DNA of 13,990 bases from Christensenella sp. UBA1259 (lineage in GTDB: Bacteria; Bacillota; Clostridia; Christensenellales; Borkfalkiaceae): assembly GCA_002308755.1 (NCBI GenBank), contig DBVR01000030.1:29154-43143 (forward strand). The letters run 5' to 3'. Shown here one piece after another: positions 6,681-13,919 of the stretch (the stretch's first letter is position 1; each line of letters begins with the position of its first letter). The position numbers and the translations under genes are program-made. A model generated the notes under the pieces. That model ran no database searches. It saw only the letters and a list, made by a program, of their open reading frames with translations, and was not told the DNA's origin.

Positions 6681-7790
6681 TTATACGCCGCGCACGACGG
6701 TTTTTTTGATTTTTCCCTTCTCTATCGCGATATGCGCGTATTTTCTGCCCCTGAAAGCGGCGGGCGATATCCCCGTCGCCGTAAATATCGTCTGTATGCC
6801 GTGCGTTGCGTCTATAAGGCGTTTCTGCCTGCTTTTGTCGAGTTCCGATAAAACGTCGTCCAAAATAAGCACGGGGTATTCGCCCGACCTGTTTTTGAAT
6901 ATCTCGGCTTCGGCAAGTTTCAAAGAAAGCGCGACCGTCCTTTGCTGACCTTGCGAGCCGAATATCCTTGCGTCGTCGCCGTTTAATATAAACTTTATGT
7001 CGTCCCTGTGCGGACCTATCGCGGTATAGCCGAGACGAAGGTCTCTCTCGAACCCGTCTTTTAAATCCCGCGCGAAGTTGTCTTCTATCTCTTTTTCCGT
7101 TCCCGAATACCCGCTTTCCGACCGCATTTCGAGAGTTTCTTTGCCGTCGGAAAGATAGAGATGTTTTTCTTTTGCTATGGGCGCGATCTCCGAAAGAAAG
7201 GCGTTCCTTTGCCGTATCACCGTCGCCGCCGCCTTGCAAAGTTGCCCGTCCCACACGAAAAGGGTGTCTTTTACGAGCGAAAGATCCCTGTCTTTTAAGA
7301 GATTGTTTCTCTGGAACAGTATCCTGTTGTATTTTTGCAAAGAGTAAAAGTAATTTTTCGACATCTGCGAAAGCGAAATATTCATAAACCTGCGCCTGTC
7401 TTCGGGACTGTCCTGAACGAGTTTCAGTTCCGCGGGATTGAAAAACACGCTGTTTATGTTGCCCATAAGTTCGCCTATTCTCGCCGTTTCGCAGCCGTTT
7501 ATATACACCTTTTTGCCGTCGTTTTTATCAAAGATTATCTTCACCGAAACGCCGCCGTACGAAGACTCGGCGACGCCTTCTATCTCCGCCGTTTCGCAGC
7601 CGTTTCTTATCACCAGCCTGTCCTTTCCTGCCCGCGGAGAATAACCCGTGCACAAAAAGAACACGGCTTCCGCCGCGTTGGTCTTGCCCTGCGCGTTGGC
7701 GCCGGTAAGAACCGTCAGTTCTTCCCCGAAACGAAAGGTTTCTTCCGCGTAATTGCGGAAATTTTTTAAGGTGAGATATTTTATAAGCAT
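6681..7790 (-). CDS. recF: DNA replication and repair protein RecF
   Basis: RecF is an SMC-like ATPase that, with RecO and RecR, loads RecA at single-strand gaps. The 369-residue protein has the family's usual length and landmarks: LTLKNFRNY at the start, Walker A GANAQGKT (30-37), RRRFMNISLSQ (132-142), GPHRDDI (259-265), the ABC signature SQGQQRTVALSLKLAEAE (279-296), Walker B VLILDD (307-312) and the D-loop SELD (315-318). The ATG at 7790 agrees with the family N-terminus. No Shine-Dalgarno site is visible in the AT-rich bases before it. It is divergent from dnaA across 126 bases; in most Bacillota recF instead follows dnaA and dnaN in the same direction. ruvC follows, but with its own promoter, so recF may be a one-gene unit with read-through. 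Confidence 0.97.
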   Translation of the reverse strand: MLIKYLTLKNFRNYAEETFRFGEELTVLTGANAQGKTNAAEAVFFLCTGYSPRAGKDRLVIRNGCETAEIEGVAESSYGGVSVKIIFDKNDGKKVYINGCETARIGELMGNINSVFFNPAELKLVQDSPEDRRRFMNISLSQMSKNYFYSLQKYNRILFQRNNLLKDRDLSLVKDTLFVWDGQLCKAAATVIRQRNAFLSEIAPIAKEKHLYLSDGKETLEMRSESGYSGTEKEIEDNFARDLKDGFERDLRLGYTAIGPHRDDIKFILNGDDARIFGSQGQQRTVALSLKLAEAEIFKNRSGEYPVLILDDVLSELDKSRQKRLIDATHGIQTIFTATGISPAAFRGRKYAHIAIEKGKIKKTVVRGV

Positions 7791-7806
7791 AAAATTTTTG
7801 GGAATT

Positions 7807-7827
7807 TTTAAGGAATTATACCTTAAA
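7807..7827. promoter_or_regulatory. Operator-like palindrome over the recF -10 region
   Basis: TTTAAGG (7807-7813) and CCTTAAA (7821-7827) form a perfect 7-bp inverted repeat with a 7-base spacer. The spacer holds a TATAAT on the minus strand (7815-7820), a likely -10 for recF with only a weak -35 (GAGTAA at 17 bases). A further CCTTGAA copy at 7829-7835 overlaps the dnaA -35. The arrangement fits a repressor site that could control recF, dnaA or both; no regulator is identified. Confidence 0.45.
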
Positions 7828-7830
7828 GCC

Positions 7831-7860
7831 TTGAAATTTACTCTGAAAATATTATATAAT
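7831..7860 (+). promoter_or_regulatory. Sigma-A-type promoter for dnaA
   Basis: TTGAAA (7831-7836) and a perfect TATAAT (7855-7860) are 18 bases apart. The expected start near 7867 gives a leader of about 50 bases ending in the dnaA ribosome binding site GGAGAG (7904-7909). Confidence 0.68.
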
Positions 7861-7916
7861 AAATTGCGACTAAATGCAAACGAAAAAATAAATATCTGAT
7901 ACCGGAGAGATTTTTT

Positions 7917-9251
7917 ATGGAAAGTTACGAGATTTTATGGAAGACCACCCTTCCCGAACTGGAAAAGTCGGTCAGTTCCATAATGTTCGAGACATACGTC
8001 AAAATGCTGACGCCCGTAGACCTTATCGGCAACAGGCTGATTCTCCGCACGCCTTCCAAAATTTTTGCCGATACCGTTACCATGCGTATGTCGGACAAGA
8101 TAAGAGAAGCGCTTAAAAGAAGCAATGCGGAAGTTTCCGACTTCACAGTCGTAGTCGCCGACACGAGAGAAGAATACCTTTCGCAGTTCGAGACCGAAAC
8201 GCGTGAAAATATAGAAAATCAGGGCGCGCCCGTAAATCCCATGTTCACCTTCGACTCTTTCGTCGTAGGTCCGTCTAACGAACTTATATTCGCCGCCGCG
8301 AAAGCCGTGGCGGAAAACCCCGGGGATTCCTATAACCCCCTGTTCATATACGGCGGCACGGGACTCGGCAAAACGCATATCCTTATGGCGATAGCCAACT
8401 ACATAAAGATCAAAAAACCCGAACTTTCCGTAATGTACGCCACCTGCGAACAGTTCACCAACCAACTTATAGAAAGTATCGGCAGAGGACACGGTGCGCC
8501 CGCGGACTTCCGCAGAAGATACAGGAACGTGGACGTGCTTTTAATAGACGACGTGCAGTTTCTCGCCAAAAAACAGGGGGTACAGACGGAGTTTTTCCAT
8601 ACCTTCAACGAACTTATCCTGCAAAACAAGCAGATAGTTTTAACTTCCGACCGCCCGCCGAAGGAAATAGACGTTTTGGAAGAACGCCTTAAAACCCGTT
8701 TCGAAGGGGGGCTTTTAGCCGACGTTCAACCGCCGGATCTGGAAACGAGAATAGCCATTTTAAGAAGAAAAAGTCAGGAAAAAAAGTGTCTCGTCGGCAT
8801 AGAAGTCTTAACCTATATCGCCGAAATGTCCGACGGAGATATAAGATCTCTTATCGGCAAACTCAACAAAGTGATATTCGCGAGCAAACTTCACGAAAAA
8901 CCGATAACGGTAAATCTCGTGAACGAAGCGTTGAAAGAATCCGCGGGCGAAAAACAGGAAGAACTGAAAGTGGACGACATAATAAACTGCGTGTGCGAAT
9001 TCTATAAGGTAAGCAGAGCCGACGTTCTCGGAAAGAAGAAAAACAAAGAATTCGTCGAACCGCGTCAGATATGCATATACATAATCACCGATATGCTTAA
9101 TCTTCCTTTGGTTACCATCGGTCAGAAGATAGGCGGCAGGGATCACGCGACGGTAATATACGCAAGGGATAAGGTGGCGGAACTTATTCAGACCGACGTC
9201 AAACTCGCCACCGATATAAACGACATAAAGAAAAAACTTTTAAAGCAGTAG
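7917..9251 (+). CDS. dnaA: Chromosomal replication initiator protein DnaA
   Basis: DnaA binds DnaA boxes at oriC, forms an ATP-dependent filament and opens the duplex. The 444-residue protein has all four domains: domain I (about 1-80), a short linker (82-108), the AAA+ domain III with Walker A GGTGLGKT (146-153), Walker B VLLIDD (207-212), TSD sensor 1 (243-245) and box VII RLKTRF with the arginine finger Arg261, and DNA-binding domain IV (about 351-444) with EPRQ (381-384) and GGRDHATV (406-413). It starts at an ATG with GGAGAG 7 bases upstream. Odd points: the usually very conserved RELEGAL of sensor II reads RSLIGKL (310-316), the position equivalent to E. coli Thr435 is Ala411, and that of Arg399 is Lys. 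mnmG follows 17 bases later instead of dnaN. Confidence 0.98.
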   Translation: MESYEILWKTTLPELEKSVSSIMFETYVKMLTPVDLIGNRLILRTPSKIFADTVTMRMSDKIREALKRSNAEVSDFTVVVADTREEYLSQFETETRENIENQGAPVNPMFTFDSFVVGPSNELIFAAAKAVAENPGDSYNPLFIYGGTGLGKTHILMAIANYIKIKKPELSVMYATCEQFTNQLIESIGRGHGAPADFRRRYRNVDVLLIDDVQFLAKKQGVQTEFFHTFNELILQNKQIVLTSDRPPKEIDVLEERLKTRFEGGLLADVQPPDLETRIAILRRKSQEKKCLVGIEVLTYIAEMSDGDIRSLIGKLNKVIFASKLHEKPITVNLVNEALKESAGEKQEELKVDDIINCVCEFYKVSRADVLGKKKNKEFVEPRQICIYIITDMLNLPLVTIGQKIGGRDHATVIYARDKVAELIQTDVKLATDINDIKKKLLKQ

Positions 9252-9268
9252 TCGGGGCGTAGTTTTCA

Positions 9269-11125
9269 ATGAGAACTTATCTTGAAGAAGTCTGCGACGC
9301 CGTAGTGATAGGCGCGGGACACGCCGGTTGCGAAGCGGCGCTCGCGCTCGCAAGAACGGGATATAAGACCGTTATGCTGACGCTTAATTTGGACAGCATA
9401 GCCTTTATGGCGTGCAATCCTTCGGTAGGCGGAACGGCGAAAGGTCAGATAGTAAGAGAAATAGACGCATTAGGCGGCGAAATGGGTATAAACGCCGACC
9501 GAAGCCTTTTGCAGATACGTATGCTAAACCGCGGTAAAGGTACGGCGGTCCAGAGTTTAAGGGGACAGGCCGACAAGAACCTTTACCACGAAAATATGAA
9601 AAAAACTCTCGAAAACACCGAGAATTTAAGGATATTGCAGGGCGAAGCCGTGGATATCTTAACTAAAAACGGCAAGGTTACGGGAGTGAAGACGGCTTTC
9701 GGCGGGAAAATTACCTGCCGCGCCGTGATTATCGCCACGGGCGTGTATCTAAACGGCAGCGTTATTGCGGGCGAGTGGCGGAAAAAATCGGGGCCCAACG
9801 GGTTTTCCGCGGCAGAAAAACTGACCGCGAGTCTTATAAAACTCGGTTTTTCGGTAAGGCGTTTTAAGACGGGCACTCCCGCAAGAGTGGACGGCAGGAC
9901 GATAGATTATTCCGCACTCGAAGTGCAGAACGGAGAAAACGACGTTTTCCCGTTTTCTTTTATGACCGACGGACTACCCAAAAAGCAGACGCCGTGTTAT
10001 CTTACCTACACCACCGAAGAAACGCACAGGATAATACGGGAAAACTTACACCGTTCGCCGCTGTTTTCGGGGGCGATAAAGGGCACGGGGCCACGGTACT
10101 GCCCTTCCATAGAAGACAAAGTGGTAAGGTTTGCCGATAAAGACCGCCACCAACTCTTTTTAGAACCCGAAGGCGGAAACACCCGCGAAGTTTACGTTCA
10201 GGGGCTTTCGACTTCCCTTCCCCACGACGTTCAGAAAAAAATGTACCGCACGGTAAAAGGCTTGGAGCATTGCGAAATAATGCGCTACGCCTACGCCATA
10301 GAATACGACTGCATAGATTCTACCGACCTTTACCCCACTCTGGAATATAAGAAAATAAGCGGGCTTTACACCGCGGGGCAGATAAACGGCACCAGCGGTT
10401 ACGAAGAAGCCGCCGCCCAAGGACTTATGGCGGGGATAAACGCTTCCCTTAAAATGCGGGGCGAAGCGCCTTTTATTCTTTCCCGCGACGAAGGGTATAT
10501 CGGGGTTCTGATCGACGATCTCGTTACCAAGGGCACCAACGAACCCTACCGTATGATGACTTCCCGCGCGGAATACAGGATAGTCCTTCGGCAGGACAAC
10601 ACCGATTTAAGGCTTACCGAAAAAGCCGTAAGAACGGGGCTTATCTCGGAGAATCGGTTAAAAAAACTCGAAAACCGAAAGAGACAGTACCTTAAAGCCC
10701 TGCAAGAACTTAAAACTTCGGTAAAACCGAAAGACTGCGCGCCGTTGATGCAAAAATACGGGTTCGAAGTGCCGTCCGTCGCGCTGTCTTATGCCGATAT
10801 GGTGCGGCGCGGGATACCGCTGAAAGAAATAAAGAGAGAGTTTTCGGCGTTTTGCGGAATTTCGGATTCGGTACTTTTCACCGCCGAGACCGACGCAAAG
10901 TACGAAGGCTACACCGAAAAGGAAAAAGAACAGATAGAAAAAGCCAAAAAACTCGAAGAAAAAACCCTGCCGAAAGATATAGACTATCTCCATATGGAAG
11001 GGTTAAGGCTGGAAGCCAGACAAAAATTAGATAAAATACGACCGGAAAATTTAGGTCAGGCGGGCAGGATATCGGGGGTTTCCCCCGCGGATATCGCAGT
11101 CCTTATGGTAACCTTAAAAAAATAA
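9269..11125 (+). CDS. mnmG: tRNA uridine-5-carboxymethylaminomethyl modification enzyme MnmG (GidA)
   Basis: MnmG is the FAD-binding half of the MnmE-MnmG complex that builds the (carboxymethyl)aminomethyl group on wobble U34 of several tRNAs. The 618-residue protein is full length for the long form. It shows the dinucleotide motif GAGHAG (15-20), ACNPSVGGTAKG near 48-59, the cysteine motif YCPSIEDKVVRF with Cys278, the second FAD signature YTAGQINGTSGYEEAA, and TSRAEYRIVLRQDNTDLRLT. The helical C-terminus, which contacts MnmE and tRNA, ends with ENLGQAGRISGVSPADI. It starts 17 bases after dnaA and is probably co-transcribed; only a weak GGGGCG is seen upstream. mnmE, usually its neighbour near oriC, is not in the window. 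Its stop lies 2 bases from that of the convergent yyaC. Confidence 0.98.
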   Translation: MRTYLEEVCDAVVIGAGHAGCEAALALARTGYKTVMLTLNLDSIAFMACNPSVGGTAKGQIVREIDALGGEMGINADRSLLQIRMLNRGKGTAVQSLRGQADKNLYHENMKKTLENTENLRILQGEAVDILTKNGKVTGVKTAFGGKITCRAVIIATGVYLNGSVIAGEWRKKSGPNGFSAAEKLTASLIKLGFSVRRFKTGTPARVDGRTIDYSALEVQNGENDVFPFSFMTDGLPKKQTPCYLTYTTEETHRIIRENLHRSPLFSGAIKGTGPRYCPSIEDKVVRFADKDRHQLFLEPEGGNTREVYVQGLSTSLPHDVQKKMYRTVKGLEHCEIMRYAYAIEYDCIDSTDLYPTLEYKKISGLYTAGQINGTSGYEEAAAQGLMAGINASLKMRGEAPFILSRDEGYIGVLIDDLVTKGTNEPYRMMTSRAEYRIVLRQDNTDLRLTEKAVRTGLISENRLKKLENRKRQYLKALQELKTSVKPKDCAPLMQKYGFEVPSVALSYADMVRRGIPLKEIKREFSAFCGISDSVLFTAETDAKYEGYTEKEKEQIEKAKKLEEKTLPKDIDYLHMEGLRLEARQKLDKIRPENLGQAGRISGVSPADIAVLMVTLKK

Positions 11126-11127
11126 TT

Positions 11128-11706
11128 TCACGCACCCGCCGAAATATCGTTTTTATAGCCGCAGACGTAATCGTAGATTCCCGCGGCTATTTTTTCCGCC
11201 ATTTTATAGATAAGGTTTAGTCTCGTGAGATTGAAAAGGCTGTAATTGCCCGCGGACTTCCCCGCGACGACGCCTATTATTCCGCAGTCGCCGATAACGC
11301 CGAGTCTTTTATCCACGCCGAGCCCCGGCTTTATTCCCTTGTTAACGGCTTTTATCAGCCCCACGTCGTCGTCGTTTCCCACCGCCGCGTCCACCGCGAT
11401 ATAGAAACAGTCGGGGTGCAGTAGTTTTATATAGTTCGCGGCGTACTCCACTTCCCTTGCCGTTATGGGAAAATTAAGAGTGCCGTATACGTAGGCGTCT
11501 AAATTCCTGTCTTTAAGCATAGTGCCGATAAGGGGCCCTAAGCTATCGCCCAAAACCAGATCGCTTCCCACGCAGACGATAACGGGGCGCAGGTTTTTGC
11601 CGTTGAAACGTTTAAGCGTTTCGTTTATGCCCACCGGCGCGTAGCCGTTGAACACGCTGAAAGAGTAGCCGTCGGATAAATTTTCGGAGAAAGAAACGTC
11701 GTTCAT
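11128..11706 (-). CDS. yyaC: YyaC-family spore protease-like protein (DUF1256)
   Basis: A 192-residue protein of the YyaC family (DUF1256), structurally related to the germination protease GPR and hydrogenase maturation proteases and found in spore-formers. The family pattern is clear: VIVCVGSDLVLGDSLGPLIG (42-61, with Asp54), YGTLNFPITA (74-83), IAVDAAVG (103-110, with Asp106) and GDCGIIGVVAGKSA (139-152). These acidic residues are candidate metal ligands; a substrate is not established for the family. The start ATG (11706) has an AAGGA ribosome binding site 6 bases upstream. In B. subtilis yyaC also lies in the oriC region near mnmG. A forespore-type promoter may precede it (11730-11759). 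It is tail-to-tail with mnmG and divergent from a CvpA gene. Confidence 0.9.
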   Translation of the reverse strand: MNDVSFSENLSDGYSFSVFNGYAPVGINETLKRFNGKNLRPVIVCVGSDLVLGDSLGPLIGTMLKDRNLDAYVYGTLNFPITAREVEYAANYIKLLHPDCFYIAVDAAVGNDDDVGLIKAVNKGIKPGLGVDKRLGVIGDCGIIGVVAGKSAGNYSLFNLTRLNLIYKMAEKIAAGIYDYVCGYKNDISAGA

Positions 11707-11729
11707 AAAAAGTCCTTTTCGTTTTTGGA

Positions 11730-11759
11730 AATTATAGCCGAAAATTTTACGATTTATAC
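11730..11759 (-). promoter_or_regulatory. Candidate sigma-F-like (or sigma-A) promoter for yyaC
   Basis: On the minus strand GTATA (11755-11759) and GGCTATAATT (11730-11739) are 15 bases apart. This fits the forespore sigma-F pattern GYATA / GGnnAnAnTR at all fixed positions but the last. The same bases contain TATAAT, but there is no good sigma-A -35 at 16-18 bases. The match agrees with a sporulation role for yyaC, but such short motifs can occur by chance. Confidence 0.45.
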
Positions 11760-11771
11760 TTCGCGTAAAAT
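11744..11771. repeat. Inverted repeat between the yyaC and cvpA promoters
   Basis: ATTTTACG (11744-11751) and CGTAAAAT (11764-11771) form a perfect 8-bp inverted repeat with a 12-base spacer. The yyaC -35-like element lies in the spacer, and the cvpA -35 begins 2 bases beyond the right arm. It could be an operator shared by the divergent genes; no binding protein is known to me. Confidence 0.45.
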
Positions 11772-11772
11772 A

Positions 11773-11801
11773 TTGATAAAATAAAAAAATTGTGCTACAA
11801 T
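11773..11801 (+). promoter_or_regulatory. Extended -10 sigma-A promoter for cvpA-M20 peptidase
   Basis: TTGATA (11773-11778) and TACAAT (11796-11801) are 17 bases apart, and TGC stands directly before the -10 (an extended -10). The expected start near 11808 gives a leader of about 19 bases that includes the GAGGAG ribosome binding site at 11816-11821. Confidence 0.78.
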
Positions 11802-11826
11802 GGTAGAAAACGCAAGAGGAGTTTAT

Positions 11827-12561
11827 ATGGATTACACCACGACGGGCGCCGTAATGGACGGCGTCGCACTGCTGTTACTTATCATTTTCGCGGTAGGAGG
11901 ATTGAGAAAAGGTTTCGTAAAAACCTTTTTCGGCGTCTTCGGAACGATAATAAGCCTCGTTCTCGCCGTGCTTTTATGCGCTTCCGTAGCGAAGTTTACG
12001 GAAGATAAGTTCGGGTTCGTTACCACCATATCCAACTGGGTGCGCGGGTTGCTATCCAACATTTTCGGCGAAGAACTCATGAATACGCCGTTGGAAGACG
12101 TTCACCCCGAAGACTTAACGTCGGGAATTATAGTGAAGATACTGGCTTCTATCGACACTTCCGCAATAGACGGCAGTACTCCGTTAAGAGACGTGCTTGC
12201 GCCGGTGTTCGGGTTCTATATTTCTGCGGGTATATGCGCGATAGGGCTGTTTATAATCTTTAAGATAATACTGTTTATCGTCGGCGAAATATTCAGAAAA
12301 CTGCACGAAATCCCCGTTATAGGCGCGGTGGACGGACTTTTGGGCTTTATTTTCGGGCTTTTGCAGGGCGCTATTATCGTTGAAATAATCATAAGTCTTA
12401 TAGGTATTATTCCGATAGGCGCGGTACAAAGTCTGAACGAAGAAATCCCCGGCACGATACTTACGAAATTTTTAAACGATATCAACATATACAGTATTGT
12501 AGTGAGTATGTTCTTCAAGGTGAATCTCGAAGAAATCATCAACGCCGTAAACGGCGGCTAA
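11827..12561 (+). CDS. CvpA-family membrane protein
   Basis: A 244-residue integral membrane protein with predicted helices near 11-27, 34-53, 128-152 and 168-196, and a soluble loop (about 55-120) between helices 2 and 3. The motif GGLRKGFVKT (24-33) after helix 1 and the IPVIGAVDGLLGFIFGLLQG stretch (162-181) are typical of the CvpA (colicin V production) family, whose members are linked to envelope homeostasis in other bacteria; the exact activity is unknown. I start it at the ATG at 11827 because GAGGAG lies 5 bases upstream; an in-frame ATG at 11800 overlaps the promoter -10 and cannot be on the transcript. It is the first gene of a two-gene unit, 13 bases before an M20 peptidase. It is unlikely to relate to colicin production here. 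Confidence 0.82.
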   Translation: MDYTTTGAVMDGVALLLLIIFAVGGLRKGFVKTFFGVFGTIISLVLAVLLCASVAKFTEDKFGFVTTISNWVRGLLSNIFGEELMNTPLEDVHPEDLTSGIIVKILASIDTSAIDGSTPLRDVLAPVFGFYISAGICAIGLFIIFKIILFIVGEIFRKLHEIPVIGAVDGLLGFIFGLLQGAIIVEIIISLIGIIPIGAVQSLNEEIPGTILTKFLNDINIYSIVVSMFFKVNLEEIINAVNGG

Positions 12562-12574
12562 ACGGAGATATTTT

Positions 12575-13849
12575 ATGGAGAATCCGTCCGGACTGTACGA
12601 TAACCTTAACGCCCTTCTGTCGATAGACAGCGTTAAAAGCGAAAAGACGCCTTCCGCCCCTTTCGGCGAAGGCGTTAAAGCCGCCCTGCGCTTTTTTTTG
12701 GGACTTGCCGAAAGTTTCGGCTTTGAAACCGTAAACTACGACGACTATTGCGGCGAAGTAGTTTATGGCGAAGGTCAGGAAATAGGTATTATCGGGCATA
12801 TGGACGTAGTTCCCGTGGGCGAAGGCTGGACCTACCCGCCGTTTGCCCTGACCAAGGATAAGGGATACCTTATCGGCAGGGGCGTTGCCGACGACAAAGG
12901 TCCTATGCTTTTGTGCCTTTACGCCTTAAAAGCGCTTAAAGACAGCGGCGTAAAATGTAATAAAAGATTCCGCCTTTTCGTCGGGTGCGACGAAGAGACG
13001 GGTTGGCAGGACGTCGAATATTTAAATACCAAAACGAATATTCCGACCTACGGCTTTTCGCCCGACGGCGATTTCCCCGTCGGGTATGCGGAAAAAGGGG
13101 TTTTCTACGTCAGAGTTCCGCTGCCCCGCTTTAAAAATTTCAAAGATCTTAAAGGCGGCACGGTGATAAACGCCGTGTGCGCGGCGGCGCAGGTAACCGT
13201 CTTAAATAAGGACCTCCTTTCAAAGTGCGATTACAGTAAATACGGGCTTACTTTAAAAGGCGATACTTTGTACGGCAAGGGCGTTGCGGCGCACGGATCC
13301 GCCCCGCACCTCGGCAAAAATGCGTTTTTGCCGATATTAGAGTTTATGAAAGACTGCGGCGAAGACGTTGGCGATATAATAGACTACCTGTTTTACGATA
13401 AGTGGGGACTTTCCCAAATGGAAAACGAACAGGGCAAAATAACCCTTTCCCCCGATATCGTAAAAAACGGCGAACTTATATGCGACTGCCGCGTTCCCGC
13501 CCCGTTTACCGAAGAAGACCTTTCGGCGGTCATAAAAAAAGCGCCGTTTACGGTAACGGCGGAAATGCATCACATACCCGTTATGGTGCTAAAAGACGGA
13601 ACTTTCGTAAACACCCTGCTATCCGCCTACAACGCTTACGCGGATAAAAAAGGTAAGCCGATGAGCATGGGCGGCAGCACATTTGCAAGGGTGTTCGAAA
13701 AGGGTTGCGCTTTCGGACCGGAATTTCCCGAAGAGAACAACCATATCCACGAAGCCGACGAAAGGATAAAAGAAACGTCGCTTATGAAAATGTACGAAAT
13801 ATATAAAAAGGCTTTATTCGATTTAGCGGCGCTACGAGAAAAGATTTAG
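12575..13849 (+). CDS. M20-family metallopeptidase, PepV/Sapep-type dipeptidase
   Basis: A 424-residue cytosolic zinc dipeptidase of the M20 family, likely to cleave dipeptides or aminoacyl substrates with an unblocked N-terminus. Visible active-site residues are His75 and catalytic Asp77 in GHMDVVPVG, the bridging Asp106 in GRGVADDKGP, catalytic Glu140 and metal ligand Glu141 in CDEETGW, Asp164 in FSPDGDFPV, and His392 near the C-terminus in NNHIHEADE. His240 in AAHGSAPH is the conserved residue of the lid domain. No signal peptide is seen. It is shorter than typical PepV (about 465-470 residues), with the difference probably in the lid domain. The start ATG has GGAG 7 bases upstream and lies 13 bases after the CvpA gene, so the two are co-transcribed. 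A strong terminator follows. Confidence 0.92.
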   Translation: MENPSGLYDNLNALLSIDSVKSEKTPSAPFGEGVKAALRFFLGLAESFGFETVNYDDYCGEVVYGEGQEIGIIGHMDVVPVGEGWTYPPFALTKDKGYLIGRGVADDKGPMLLCLYALKALKDSGVKCNKRFRLFVGCDEETGWQDVEYLNTKTNIPTYGFSPDGDFPVGYAEKGVFYVRVPLPRFKNFKDLKGGTVINAVCAAAQVTVLNKDLLSKCDYSKYGLTLKGDTLYGKGVAAHGSAPHLGKNAFLPILEFMKDCGEDVGDIIDYLFYDKWGLSQMENEQGKITLSPDIVKNGELICDCRVPAPFTEEDLSAVIKKAPFTVTAEMHHIPVMVLKDGTFVNTLLSAYNAYADKKGKPMSMGGSTFARVFEKGCAFGPEFPEENNHIHEADERIKETSLMKMYEIYKKALFDLAALREKI

Positions 13850-13870
13850 AAATATACGATTTAAAAATTT

Positions 13871-13905
13871 GCCCGCCCCTGCGATTTTCGCAGGGGCGGG
13901 CTTTT
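13871..13905. terminator. Strong intrinsic terminator after the M20 peptidase gene
   Basis: A perfect 14-bp GC-rich stem (13871-13884 with 13888-13901) closes a TTT loop and is followed by TTTTA. On the other side, the A5 run at 13863-13867 would give a U-run for minus-strand transcripts. With the probable gene end at 13920 on the minus strand, it may serve both directions. It begins 21 bases after the peptidase stop. Confidence 0.9.
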
Positions 13906-13919
13906 ACCGTTTTATCCTT

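Noticed and set aside
6238..7254. A 338-residue open frame on the minus strand across recF and ruvC
   Set aside because: It is an Arg-rich, low-complexity translation in another frame of two well-identified genes, with no ribosome binding site or family resemblance.
7935..8492. A 185-residue minus-strand open frame inside dnaA
   Set aside because: Antisense to the domain I-III part of dnaA and explained by its codon bias.
11309..11317. A DnaA-box-like TTATCCACG
   Set aside because: A single near match inside yyaC, with no cluster around it; expected by chance.
11800..11826. An upstream ATG for the CvpA-family gene
   Set aside because: It overlaps the -10 box, so it is upstream of the transcription start. 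The ATG at 11827 has a well-placed GAGGAG.
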